Assembly (NCBI GenBank): GCA_002476865.1
Contig: DLNA01000013.1
Location: forward strand, 1 to 15,692
Origin: Patescibacteria group bacterium UBA7522
GTDB taxonomy: Bacteria; Patescibacteriota; CPR2; UBA1875
DNA length: 15,692 nucleotides
Reading direction: 5' to 3'
Below are positions 1 to 7,166 of the stretch, piece after piece. Below the pieces are notes generated by a model. It saw only the letters and a list, made by a program, of their open reading frames with translations. It made no database searches and was not told where the DNA came from. Both the position numbers and the translations under genes were made by a program. Each line of letters opens with the position of its first letter. The first letter of the stretch is position 1.

Positions 1-1554
1 AAGGTTAAAAAAGAGAGTAAACACATAGAAGAGCGATCGCCCATTGTTGCCGTCTTGGGCCACGTTGATCATGGAAAAACTTCTCTTTTGGACAAAATTA
101 GAGAAACTGATGTCGCTAGTGGTGAGTCGGGTGGCATCACTCAGCATATTGGTGCTTACCAGGTTGAGGTAAAAAAAGATGGTTCGAAAGATAAAAAGAA
201 GATTACCTTTTTGGATACACCTGGACACGAGGCCTTTGAAAAAATGAGAGAACACGGAGCAAGGGTAACTGATATAGCGATTTTAATTGTTGCCGCTGAT
301 GACGGAGTAAAGCCGCAAACTAAAGAGGCGATTAAGCACATTAAAAACGCTAAAAGCCAAATGGTTGTAGCGGTTAATAAAATAGATAAACCCGGGGCAG
401 ATCCGACAAGAGTAAGACAAGAGCTGATGGCCGAAGGGGTTTCTCCTCATGAATGGGGTGGAGACACGGAGTTTATTGATATTTCTGCCAAAAGTGGTGA
501 GGGGATTGATAAACTATTAGAAACTATTATTGCTATCGCTGAGGTAAATGAATTGGTTGCAGATCCGACCGTGTCTGCTCAGGGCGTAGTCGTTGAGTCA
601 CGAATGGAACCGGGTAAGGGACCGGTTGCTACCATCTTAATTCAAAATGGTTCGTTGAGAGTTGGCGATTATATACAGGCCGGAGAAACTTATGGAAAAG
701 TTAAGTTGATGGAAGATGAGCACAAAAATAAATTGGACGAGGCCCTGCCTTCAAGAGCAGTAAGAGTTACTGGGTTAAGATCGGTTCCCGAGATTGCAGA
801 ATTGGTTCAGGGATTTGACTCGGAAAAAGAAGCAAAACAAGAATCTGAAAAATCGAAAAAATACTCAGTTGTAAAAAGAGCCGGTCAAGTAAAAAAGATA
901 AATGCTGATTCGATGGCAGAAGACATTAAATTAGTTGATAGGCAGGATTTAAACCTAGTTGTTAAGGCAGATGTTGTCGGGTCTCTGGACGCAATCAAGG
1001 AATCATTAAACAAACTGTCTAATGATTATGTTGCGGTTAAATTTGTTAGCGAGGGGGTCGGTGATATTAATGAAAATGATATCTCTATGGCCGATGTCTC
1101 TCAAAAAGTAGTAATCGGATTTAAATCAAAGGTCTCGCCACAAGCCGAACAAGCCAGTAAGGCCAAAGGGGTTAAAATTATAAAATATGATGTTATCTAT
1201 GAACTGATAAGCGACGTAAAAAAATTGATAGCGGAAATGATGCCGGTAGAGAGAATAGAGACAGTCATCGGCCACTTAAAAATATTAGGAATATTTAAGG
1301 TTTCGCCTAAAAAAACGGTTGTTGGTGGTAAAATTGAAGAAGGCAAAGTCGAGAAAAACGCTTGGGCGCGCCTAAAAAGAAAAGGTGAAATATTGGGTGA
1401 GTATCAAGCAGTAGCTATCCAAAAAGGTGTAAGCGAGGTTGAGTCGGGATTGTCAGGAGAAGAATGTGGAGTCAGCTTTGCTGAAAAAGTGAAGGCCGAA
1501 GCGGGAGACGTTCTTGAATTCTTTACAATCTCCGAGAAGAAAAAAGAACTATAA
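1..1554 (+). CDS. infB: Translation initiation factor IF-2 (5'-truncated by window edge)
   Basis: This is the GTPase that brings initiator fMet-tRNA to the 30S subunit and promotes 70S joining. The frame is open from the first base, so the gene enters from outside the window; no start codon is visible. Counting from the first codon, the G1 P-loop GHVDHGKT is at 20-27, G3 DTPGHE at 72-77, G4 NKID at 126-129 and G5 SAK at 162-164. Domain II, the linker and the C-terminal fMet-tRNA-binding domain follow, ending in a Lys-rich tail. About 518 residues are visible, starting just ahead of the G domain with the typical RSPIVAVLG lead-in, so only the variable N-terminal extension is missing. rbfA and nrnA follow in the usual bacterial order, but nusA, normally directly upstream of infB, lies about 7 kb downstream. 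Identification is secure. Confidence 0.97.
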   Translation, partial: KVKKESKHIEERSPIVAVLGHVDHGKTSLLDKIRETDVASGESGGITQHIGAYQVEVKKDGSKDKKKITFLDTPGHEAFEKMREHGARVTDIAILIVAADDGVKPQTKEAIKHIKNAKSQMVVAVNKIDKPGADPTRVRQELMAEGVSPHEWGGDTEFIDISAKSGEGIDKLLETIIAIAEVNELVADPTVSAQGVVVESRMEPGKGPVATILIQNGSLRVGDYIQAGETYGKVKLMEDEHKNKLDEALPSRAVRVTGLRSVPEIAELVQGFDSEKEAKQESEKSKKYSVVKRAGQVKKINADSMAEDIKLVDRQDLNLVVKADVVGSLDAIKESLNKLSNDYVAVKFVSEGVGDINENDISMADVSQKVVIGFKSKVSPQAEQASKAKGVKIIKYDVIYELISDVKKLIAEMMPVERIETVIGHLKILGIFKVSPKKTVVGGKIEEGKVEKNAWARLKRKGEILGEYQAVAIQKGVSEVESGLSGEECGVSFAEKVKAEAGDVLEFFTISEKKKEL

Positions 1555-1580
1555 CAATGACCACATACCATAGACCAAGG

Positions 1581-1641
1581 GGCAAGTGGTGTGTGGCAAG
1601 TGTTAGTCAGGAATTGATAATTGGTGACCAGTAATTGATAA
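1581..1641. repeat. Degenerate short direct repeats between infB and rbfA
   Basis: The 149-nt infB-rbfA gap holds GGCAAGTG twice (1581-1588 and 1595-1602). AATTGATAA also occurs twice (1612-1620 and 1633-1641, 21 nt apart), separated by the near-palindrome TTGGTGACCAGT. A looser copy, AGCAATTGGTGGATAG, follows at about 1671. No start, stem-loop terminator or tRNA was seen here. A TATAAT at 1650-1655 could be a -10 box for rbfA, but no good -35 box sits at the right distance. The repeats look like slipped-strand or decayed intergenic repeats; no function is assigned. Confidence 0.5.
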
Positions 1642-1703
1642 ACAAAAGTTATAATTAGAAAATGAAAATTAGCAATTGGTGGATAGTTATTGGGTTTTGA
1701 ACA

Positions 1704-2027
1704 ATGAGTGATCGAATAAGAAAAATAAATGAACTTGTCAGGGAGCTTTCAGCGGAAGCAATCTCAGAGAATATCTCGAGAGATTATTTAGCAACGGTAA
1801 AAGCAGTTGAAACTTCTCGTGACCTTAAGAGTGCTATTGTTTGGGTTTCGGTCCTGAATAATGAAGCCGACTTTTTAAAAGAGCTAGAAGAGAAGAAAAA
1901 GGTTATACGCCACCAGGTAACCTCCAAAATTTTTGCAAAAAATACGCCGCTAATTGAATTTAAAATTGATCATTCCGGTGAATACGCCCAAAAAATTGAG
2001 GATCTCTTAAATGGAAAAGATTCTTAA
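1704..2027 (+). CDS. rbfA: 30S ribosome-binding factor A
   Basis: RbfA is a small KH-fold protein that binds the pre-30S subunit near the 5' end of 16S rRNA and assists its late maturation and cold adaptation. The 107-residue product has the family layout: an N-terminal helix beginning SDRIRKINELVRELSAEAI, then KAVETSRDLKSAIVWVSVL (the characteristic 'V..V..S.DL..A.V.VS' pattern), then a helix and a final strand PLIEFKIDHS. Length is typical. The ATG at 1704 has no obvious Shine-Dalgarno site. The last 17 nt overlap the start of the next gene in another frame, which suggests translational coupling. The position between infB and nrnA is canonical. Confidence 0.93.
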   Translation: MSDRIRKINELVRELSAEAISENISRDYLATVKAVETSRDLKSAIVWVSVLNNEADFLKELEEKKKVIRHQVTSKIFAKNTPLIEFKIDHSGEYAQKIEDLLNGKDS

Positions 2028-2961
2028 GAGGGCAATTTTTGAAATTGAATCGGCCCAAAAGATTGGTTTAATGACTCATGTTAATGGCGATGGTGATGCT
2101 TTTGGCTCCTTGATTGGGCTTCAGAAGATATTGAAAGAGCTTGGAAAAGAGACCTTAATATTTTCAAGTGAACCGCTTTTAAAAGAGATGGAATATCTAA
2201 AGAACGAGCTGGATTACAATCCATCGTCTCGATCTGAAAAGATAGATCTTTTAATTATGCTTGATGTCGGTGTTGAAAAAAGATTGGTTTGTCCCGAAGT
2301 TTACAAAAGCGCAAAAGAAAGCGGTACTAGGACCTTAATCATTGATCATCACGCGGAGGGTGATATGTACGATTCTGTTACTAGCATTTGTAGAAAAGTT
2401 GATGTTTCTAGTACTTCGGAACTGGTTTTTTGGATATCGCAAGAGATGGGTCTTAGGTTGAATAAAACTATAGCCGAGTTGCTCCTTTTTGGAATAGAGA
2501 CAGATACTAATTTTTTAAAAAACCCAAACACGGTCAATAAGACGACATATATGGCCAAGTCGATTTTATTAAAATATGGAGCGAGGGTAAAAAAAATCAA
2601 AGAGAGTGTTCTGGAGGGGAGTAGCATAAACAACCTAAAATTTTTAGGCACGATTGTTACTAGGGCTAAGATGAGCCCCGATGGAGTAATGGCGACCTTT
2701 ATAACCTCGAATGATTTAAGAAGATTTAAGATAGATCCTGGTTCTTCCTCGTCTATCTCTAACTTTTTAGACCAAACAAAAGATGCCAAGATTGTTTTGG
2801 TTGCAGAGCAGAGAGCTGAAGATAAGATAAAGGTTTCTATGCGCTCCAATAACTCGAATGCTAATGTTGCCGAAATCGCTAGCTTTTTTGGTGGTGGGGG
2901 ACATGTTAAAGCGGCCGGATTTGAAGTAGAGGGCGATTTGGTTAAAATGCTTGGTCTTTAA
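2011..2961 (+). CDS. nrnA: DHH/DHHA1 phosphoesterase, NrnA-type (nanoRNase / pAp phosphatase)
   Basis: This family hydrolyses 2-5 nt nanoRNAs and/or 3'-phosphoadenosine 5'-phosphate, and some members act on cyclic dinucleotide products (known for NrnA/GdpP relatives). The 316-residue length fits stand-alone NrnA. Visible metal ligands are H23, D27 and D29 in THVNGDGDAFGS, D85 in MLDVG, the DHH triad at 112-114 and D165 in GIETDTNF. The C-terminal DHHA1 domain carries the substrate-binding GGGGHVKAAG at 294-303. Motif I has NG where NP is more common, but both aspartates are kept. The ATG at 2011 follows GAGGAT (1998-2003) and overlaps rbfA by 17 nt. The infB-rbfA-nrnA order is common in Firmicutes and Actinobacteria. 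Exact substrate is inferred. Confidence 0.92.
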   Translation: MEKILKRAIFEIESAQKIGLMTHVNGDGDAFGSLIGLQKILKELGKETLIFSSEPLLKEMEYLKNELDYNPSSRSEKIDLLIMLDVGVEKRLVCPEVYKSAKESGTRTLIIDHHAEGDMYDSVTSICRKVDVSSTSELVFWISQEMGLRLNKTIAELLLFGIETDTNFLKNPNTVNKTTYMAKSILLKYGARVKKIKESVLEGSSINNLKFLGTIVTRAKMSPDGVMATFITSNDLRRFKIDPGSSSSISNFLDQTKDAKIVLVAEQRAEDKIKVSMRSNNSNANVAEIASFFGGGGHVKAAGFEVEGDLVKMLGL

Positions 2962-3090
2962 TTCATCTTTTAAAAAACAATATCTTTTGAGCGGGTTAAT
3001 TCGAAATCTATTTATTCTTAGTCATTTTTAGAGTGATTTTTTATTCAGAATAATTTGTTTTAGAGAATATTTAAATTGTTTTAAATTTTA

Positions 3091-3120
3091 TTGACACCTT
3101 GTTAAAAAAGAAGCTAAACT
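3091..3120 (+). promoter_or_regulatory. Sigma-70-type promoter for the response regulator
   Basis: TTGACA at 3091-3096 is a perfect -35 box. TAAACT at 3115-3120 matches TATAAT at 4 of 6 positions, with an 18-nt spacer. The expected transcript starts near 3127 and reaches the strong GGGAGGG ribosome-binding site (3134-3140) within a very short leader. Confidence 0.65.
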
Positions 3121-3148
3121 ATTATTAACGAGAGGGAGGGTAAACAAA

Positions 3149-3535
3149 ATGGCAGAGACAAAAGGGAAAATTTTAATAGTTGAAGACGACAGATACATCT
3201 CAAAAATGTATCAGCTCAAGCTGTCTTTGGAAGGATATGATGTTCAGGTGGCCGAAAATGGCAAAGACGGGGTTGATAAAGTTAAAGAATTTATACCAAA
3301 CATAATTCTTTTAGATATTTTGATGCCAGAGCTCGACGGATTTGAGGTTTTAAAAATTATTAAAAGCGACGATGTTACAAAAGATATTCCGGTTTTGATT
3401 ATGAGCAATCTTGGCCAAGAAGACCACGTAGAAAAAGGGATGAAACTTGGAGCGATCGGCTATATCGTAAAATCACAGTATACTCCGTCTAAAGTTGTTG
3501 AAAAAATCAAATCTGTTATAAACGGGGAATCTTAA
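3149..3535 (+). CDS. Stand-alone receiver-domain response regulator
   Basis: This is a single CheY-like receiver of 128 residues with no DNA-binding or enzymatic output domain. The acidic pocket E12/D13/D14, phospho-acceptor D56 (in LLDILMPELDG), switch serine S86, aromatic Y105 and conserved K108 are all present, so phosphorylation should be possible. The usual Lys-Pro after the last strand is Lys-Ser here. No histidine kinase is encoded nearby, so the partner is elsewhere or unknown. A strong GGGAGGG site lies 8 nt before the ATG, and the gene has its own promoter (3091-3120) and terminator (3581-3613), so it is expressed as a separate unit. It probably acts by protein-protein contact. Pathway unknown. 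Confidence 0.93.
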   Translation: MAETKGKILIVEDDRYISKMYQLKLSLEGYDVQVAENGKDGVDKVKEFIPNIILLDILMPELDGFEVLKIIKSDDVTKDIPVLIMSNLGQEDHVEKGMKLGAIGYIVKSQYTPSKVVEKIKSVINGES

Positions 3536-3580
3536 GTTTTTTTTCAACAATAATCTTTGATTTTTTAAGGTCTAATGATT

Positions 3581-3613
3581 CAGATTGTTTGGACCCCTAA
3601 GCAATCTGTTTTT
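3581..3613 (+). terminator. Rho-independent terminator after the response regulator
   Basis: CAGATTG at 3581-3587 pairs perfectly with CAATCTG at 3602-3608. The stem can extend inward through TTTGG/CTAAG with two G-T wobbles to a 4-nt loop. Five T's follow directly (3609-3613). It lies 45 nt after the stop codon. Confidence 0.75.
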
Positions 3614-3657
3614 AATCTTTATAAACATGTTAATTTTAATTAAGGTAAAAAATAAGT

Positions 3658-3670
3658 TATAATTTGTTAG
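3658..3670 (+). promoter_or_regulatory. Putative gatB promoter -10 region
   Basis: TATAAT at 3658-3663 is a perfect -10 box downstream of the preceding terminator and 65 nt before the gatB start. The -35 region 17 nt upstream (TTTAAT, 3635-3640) is weak. The 13-mer TATAATTTGTTAG is identical to the one ahead of clpC at 9848-9860. Confidence 0.45.
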
Positions 3671-3728
3671 TGATTTTGGATGAAAAAAGATTTAATAATT
3701 AAAAAACAAAATCAGTTGTTGAGAAGCA

Positions 3729-5249
3729 ATGAGAAGCACTCAAAAAACAGAAGAAAATAGCTATGAAACAGTCATAGGACTTGAAATTCACGCGCATCTT
3801 AGAACCGAATCTAAGATGTTCTGTTCGTGTCCCACTTCGCCAAAGGGCAAGGATTACGAGGCCGGCAAAAAGGATGAGCCGAATGTTCGTATTTGCCCAG
3901 TATGTACCGGCCAGCCGGGTACTTTGCCGATTCCAAACAAAAAAGCTATCGAAGACACCATTCTTCTTGGTCTTGCGCTTAGCTCTAAAATTCCGGAGCA
4001 ATTTAATTTTGAAAGAAAAAACTACTATTACCCTGATCTGCCAAAGTCCTATCAGATTACCTCAGCTACCAATCCACCGGTTATCGGCGGAGAGCTAGAG
4101 ATAGATTTAGAAGATAGTGTTAAATTTATTGAGCTTGATCACATCCATCTTGAAGAAGATGCAGGAAAGCTTACTCATGATAAATCGGACGATTTTTCCT
4201 TAGTTGATCTTAACAGGGCCGGGACGCCACTGCTAGAAATTATTACAAAGCCAGTGCTTTCTTCTGGAGCCGAAGCGGTTGAATTTATGAAAAATTTACA
4301 ATCAATTCTGCGTTATCTTGGTGTTTCGGATGCTGATATGGAAAAGGGCCAGATGCGCTGTGATGCTAACATTTCGGTTCGAAAGGCAGGCGATAAAAAA
4401 CTTGGTGCTAAGGTTGAGATAAAAAACATCAATTCATTTAAAACGGTGTCAGCTGCCATTGAATATGAAGCAAAACGTCAAAAAGAGGCGCTAGAATCAG
4501 GCGAGAAAATCGAACAACAAACTCGGGGTTGGGATGCCAACAAGGGAAAAACTTTATTACAAAGATCAAAAGAATTTGCCAATGACTACCGCTATTTCCC
4601 AGAACCAGATATTCCGCCAATTAAAATTGGAAAAGGTGAAATTTTTGATGCTGAAATAATTAAGGAGAGATTACCAGAGCTTCCAAAAGAAAAGAAAAAA
4701 CGTTTTCAAGAAGAATATGGCCTTTCAAATCATGATGCTCACATTCTTTCTGCTAATTACGAAACCGCTCGTTACTATGAAGAGGTTATTGGTTATTTGG
4801 ATCAAGTTAACACGGGTTCAGTCGCTTCAAGAAAGGTTGGAAAGCTGGTAGCCAACTACATCATTAACGAGTTTTTGGGAAAAGTTACGGATTCTGACGG
4901 TCTTTATAAAACCAGGGTTGCTCCTGAATCCTTTGCAGAATTAATCGACCTTTTGGACAAAAAAGAGATCACCGGGAAAATTGCCAAGGATGTTCTTTTG
5001 GAGATGATAAAAACAGGCAAGTCGGCTAGTGGCGTTATTGAAAAAAAGGGGATTGAAAAGATTGACGATAGCGTAGTTGAATCCATTATCGACAAAGTTT
5101 TGGCCAATAATCTAAAAGAAGTTGAACGTTTCCGCTCGGGTGATGCTAAATTGATGGGCTTTTTTGTGGGTCAGGTAATGAAGGAAACTAAGGGTCAAAG
5201 TGACCCTCAGGCAGTTAACACGATATTAAAAAAGAAACTTAATGGATAA
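3729..5249 (+). CDS. gatB: Aspartyl/glutamyl-tRNA(Asn/Gln) amidotransferase subunit B
   Basis: GatB is the kinase/tRNA-binding subunit of GatCAB, which activates Asp-tRNAAsn or Glu-tRNAGln and amidates it to Asn- or Gln-tRNA. The N-terminus reads ETVIGLEIHAHL, followed by the zinc cysteines C32, C34, C56 and C59 (CSC...CPVC), then TGQPGTLPIPN and the YYYPDLPKSYQI catalytic-cradle motif. A helical domain and a YqeY-like C-terminal tail end the 506-residue protein, slightly longer than the roughly 475 usual. A TGA at 3720-3722 blocks any upstream in-frame start, so ATG 3729 is the first possible; its ribosome site is weak (GAGAAG). gatA and gatC are not in the window. The gene converges on pgsA. 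Confidence 0.97.
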   Translation: MRSTQKTEENSYETVIGLEIHAHLRTESKMFCSCPTSPKGKDYEAGKKDEPNVRICPVCTGQPGTLPIPNKKAIEDTILLGLALSSKIPEQFNFERKNYYYPDLPKSYQITSATNPPVIGGELEIDLEDSVKFIELDHIHLEEDAGKLTHDKSDDFSLVDLNRAGTPLLEIITKPVLSSGAEAVEFMKNLQSILRYLGVSDADMEKGQMRCDANISVRKAGDKKLGAKVEIKNINSFKTVSAAIEYEAKRQKEALESGEKIEQQTRGWDANKGKTLLQRSKEFANDYRYFPEPDIPPIKIGKGEIFDAEIIKERLPELPKEKKKRFQEEYGLSNHDAHILSANYETARYYEEVIGYLDQVNTGSVASRKVGKLVANYIINEFLGKVTDSDGLYKTRVAPESFAELIDLLDKKEITGKIAKDVLLEMIKTGKSASGVIEKKGIEKIDDSVVESIIDKVLANNLKEVERFRSGDAKLMGFFVGQVMKETKGQSDPQAVNTILKKKLNG

Positions 5250-5337
5250 ATCAAGGGCAATCGAGTATGGTACCCTATTTCGATTCGAAAGAATAATTTA
5301 AAGAGTAATCAACCCTTGTGGTTATCAGAAAAAGATT

Positions 5338-5388
5338 AAAATAAAAATAGCCAACAAAATCAATTCATATTTTAGCTGTTTTTATTTT
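5338..5388. terminator. AT-rich hairpin between convergent gatB and pgsA
   Basis: AAAATAAAAATAGC (5338-5351) pairs with GCTGTTTTTATTTT (5375-5388) over 14 bp with one G-T wobble and a 23-nt loop that contains the pgsA stop codon. Runs of A on one side and T on the other would let it act as a weak bidirectional terminator. The GC content of the stem is very low, so the call is tentative. Confidence 0.35.
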
Positions 5389-5976
5389 CTTTAGTTTTAA
5401 TCGACTTTGTTCAATTCCGGAAGCGATTGCAAAAACAAGAGCACAGACAAGAACAACCTCAGATAAAATTATCATTATTTTAAAATCGAAGATTCGACCG
5501 AAAAGGAAAAAAGCAACGGCGACACTTTGAAGTATCATTTTAATTTTGCCAAAAACGTTAGCTCCAAGCGGTCTCCCAAAAAACCTAGAGAGAAAACCGG
5601 AAGTTAGAACTGCCAATATTTCAAACGAGATTATTACTAAAAATATTTTTATTATTAAATACTCGGTGCCTAGATATATTAGTGCCGTTCCAATTAGTAG
5701 CTTGTCAGCGATAGGGTCTATAATCTTCCCAATATCGGTGATCTGGTTTCTTTTTCTTGCTAGGGTTCCATCTAAAAAATCAGTTGAAGCTGCAACTATA
5801 AAAATAAAAAAACCCAGGGCTAGCATTTCGTTAATAAGCAAAAAATAAATTAAGGGAATAAGAAAAAATCTAATTATGGTTAAGTAATTCGGTTTAATTT
5901 TTTTGGATATTATTTTACCGAAAATGGCATAAATAATATTATCAATTTTGTTTTGTAAATTTTTATTTTTCTTCAT
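5365..5976 (-). CDS. pgsA: CDP-alcohol phosphatidyltransferase (phosphatidylglycerophosphate synthase-like)
   Basis: This is a membrane enzyme that transfers a phosphatidyl group from CDP-diacylglycerol to an alcohol, most likely glycerol-3-phosphate, in phospholipid synthesis. The full family signature DGxxARx8Gx3Dx3D is present (counting from the GTG at 5979: D70, G71, A74, R75, G84, D88, D92, plus D67). It is flanked by several hydrophobic helices; the N-terminal IKPNYLTIIRF and DPIADK match the PgsA group. About 203 residues is normal. An adjacent GTG (5979) could also start it. The ATG at 5976 is preferred because a TAAAAT box (5983-5988, minus strand) lies exactly 6 nt before it and no Shine-Dalgarno site is visible. 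Substrate is inferred; a phosphatidylinositol- or cardiolipin-type enzyme is possible. It ends in TGA. Confidence 0.88.
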   Translation of the reverse strand: MKKNKNLQNKIDNIIYAIFGKIISKKIKPNYLTIIRFFLIPLIYFLLINEMLALGFFIFIVAASTDFLDGTLARKRNQITDIGKIIDPIADKLLIGTALIYLGTEYLIIKIFLVIISFEILAVLTSGFLSRFFGRPLGANVFGKIKMILQSVAVAFFLFGRIFDFKIMIILSEVVLVCALVFAIASGIEQSRLKLKKIKTAKI

Positions 5977-5982
5977 CACTAG

Positions 5983-5988
5983 ATTTTA
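5983..5988 (-). promoter_or_regulatory. -10 box of a likely leaderless pgsA promoter
   Basis: On the minus strand TAAAAT (5 of 6 to consensus) ends 6 nt before the ATG at 5976, which places the expected transcription start at or next to the start codon. The -35 region (TTTATC) is poor. No Shine-Dalgarno site is present. Confidence 0.4.
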
Positions 5989-6021
5989 GCTTAATTTCAC
6001 TGGTTGATAAATAAAATATTA

Positions 6022-6050
6022 TTGACTAGCTAGAAGATAAAAGGTACAAT
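6022..6050 (+). promoter_or_regulatory. Strong promoter of the GC-rich 6096 gene
   Basis: TTGACT (6022-6027) and TACAAT (6045-6050) each match the sigma-70 consensus at 5 of 6 positions, with an ideal 17-nt spacer. The 8-bp palindrome CTAGCTAG (6026-6033) straddles the end of the -35 box and could be an operator half. The leader runs to the GGGAGG site at 6084-6089. Confidence 0.7.
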
Positions 6051-6095
6051 CTCTCGGCTGTCTTTTGACTTGTACATTGGAAAGGGAGGAAAAGA

Positions 6096-6458
6096 ATGGG
6101 GAAAACCGTCAAAGATTCATCAATTCAGGCTGTCTACGAGGGTCTGATGAGAGCGGTAGAGTCCAGGGGGCTAGATCGCGAGGAGGCCGAAAAGGTCTTT
6201 GAAGGAGCGATCGAGGAGATCCGTAGTGATCTTTCGCTTTGTTCCTTGGCGATAGAATCGGTTGTTTGGGGGGATCACCTCGAGAGACGTTCGTCACGGC
6301 ACGAGCTCGATCTCGGAAGATTCCTCGAATCTGGAGGACTTTCGTCGGAGACCATGGTCAGGGTCGTTTATCGTCATCTTCAGATGGAGATGAGTGACCA
6401 GCTTCATCTCTTGCACGACGGTCGTCCCATTTTCCAGGACTTTGTTCATGCTCAGTAA
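6096..6458 (+). CDS. Hypothetical protein in a GC-rich self-contained cassette
   Basis: Function is not recognised. The product is 120 residues, soluble, acidic to neutral and apparently all-helical, with no signal peptide, membrane segment or Cys/His metal cluster. Notable stretches are AVESRGLDREEAEKVFEGA near the N-terminus and a C-terminal half rich in His, Met and Leu (YRHLQMEMSDQLHLLHDG). A GGGAGG site lies 6 nt before the ATG. Base use is unlike the neighbours: 34 of 60 bases are G/C at 6241-6300, against 17 of 60 at 2461-2520 in nrnA, with CTC, GAG and CGN codons common. It has its own promoter (6022-6050) and perfect-stem terminator (6474-6509), so it is transcribed alone. The long open frame, strong initiation site and flanking signals support a real gene, probably acquired horizontally. 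Confidence 0.8.
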   Translation: MGKTVKDSSIQAVYEGLMRAVESRGLDREEAEKVFEGAIEEIRSDLSLCSLAIESVVWGDHLERRSSRHELDLGRFLESGGLSSETMVRVVYRHLQMEMSDQLHLLHDGRPIFQDFVHAQ

Positions 6459-6473
6459 GTAGTATGAACGCTC

Positions 6474-6509
6474 GACCCCGCTCTACTAGAGCGGGGTCTT
6501 CTTATTTTT
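6474..6509 (+). terminator. Strong Rho-independent terminator of the 6096 gene
   Basis: GACCCCGCTCT (6474-6484) pairs perfectly with AGAGCGGGGTC (6488-6498) around a 3-nt loop: 11 bp, mostly G-C. It is followed by TTCTTATTTTT. An additional small inverted repeat GTTCAT/ATGAAC (6444-6449 and 6464-6469) spans the stop codon just upstream. Confidence 0.92.
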
Positions 6510-6521
6510 AAAAATTAGTTA

Positions 6522-6527
6522 TAGAAT
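6522..6527 (+). promoter_or_regulatory. -10 box of a likely leaderless promoter for the 6535 gene
   Basis: TAGAAT (5 of 6 to TATAAT) ends 7 nt before the ATG at 6535, and no Shine-Dalgarno site lies between. Because a strong terminator ends just upstream (6509), a separate promoter is needed here, and this is the only candidate. The -35 region is not recognisable. Confidence 0.4.
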
Positions 6528-6534
6528 ATTAGTT

Positions 6535-7140
6535 ATGAAAAGGGTAAAACTTTCAGAACTTTGGGACGATGTTGATTTGGCGATAGGGGGCGAAAAATCG
6601 GCAAGTATTCGTTATGCTATTTTGGAGGCGCATAAAATATTAGAGCATGCGCTTGTATCTCAGGGCTATCCAGGGAAGACAATTCAAAAAAAACTTCTTT
6701 GGGCCGGATACTCACTTGAAGATGAAAGAGGTATTAACATGGCCCTTGAAAAGCAAAGAGAGATTCTTAATAGTTTTGATTACCAGATTAGCGATCTAGA
6801 AGCAAAAGAAATAATTTTTTTGTATAAAAAAGTTGTTCACGAAATAGTGACAAAGGAGAAAGTAAGTTTTAAAAAGAAAATCATAATTTTCTTTAAAGTT
6901 TTTCTTAGCCCTAAATCGATTTATTTTTGGAGAAATTTAGGAACCTTATTCTCCGTATTACTTATTTTGAAAATATTAAATAAAACATCAATTGGGCAGG
7001 CGATAGTTGGCTTTATTAATGATTTTACTGATACAATTTTGTCTTGGGTTAGCGTTGTTATAATTTTTGTTTTTGTTATGATTTTTGTCGGAATATCTAG
7101 CTATAAATCTAGTCGCACAGGAATTAAAATAAGGGAATAA
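6535..7140 (+). CDS. Membrane protein with possible HEPN-like N-terminal helical domain
   Basis: The product has 201 residues. The N-terminal part (about 20-60) reads AILEAHKILEHALVSQGYPG followed by KT and KLLWAGYSL. This resembles the helical domain common in Patescibacteria, in which 'A..EA.K.L..AL...GY.GKT...KL' is followed by helices; I liken it to HEPN/DUF4145-type folds from memory, and the catalytic HEPN motif RxxxxH is not evident. A helical middle runs to about 110, and two hydrophobic segments follow at about 135-148 and 168-187 with a basic stretch (KKKIIIFFKVF) before them, so the protein is likely membrane-anchored with the N-terminus in the cytoplasm. AT-rich codon use matches the host. 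It converges on yraN. Function unknown. Confidence 0.75.
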   Translation: MKRVKLSELWDDVDLAIGGEKSASIRYAILEAHKILEHALVSQGYPGKTIQKKLLWAGYSLEDERGINMALEKQREILNSFDYQISDLEAKEIIFLYKKVVHEIVTKEKVSFKKKIIIFFKVFLSPKSIYFWRNLGTLFSVLLILKILNKTSIGQAIVGFINDFTDTILSWVSVVIIFVFVMIFVGISSYKSSRTGIKIRE

Positions 7141-7166
7141 AACCAAGGATTTTTTTGATAATTATT

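Noticed and set aside
55..57. TTG at 55 as the infB start
   Set aside because: It lies inside the G1 motif lead-in (VLGHVDHGKT) and the frame is open to base 1, so the true start is outside the window.
2349..2849. Minus-strand 166-codon open frame inside nrnA
   Set aside because: It is antisense to a well-supported enzyme gene with all catalytic motifs, has no ribosome site and is a mirror of host codon use.
5365..5367. Recoding of TGA as glycine (seen in some CPR lineages)
   Set aside because: The TGA ending pgsA gives a protein of normal length, and no in-frame TGA occurs within the conserved genes.
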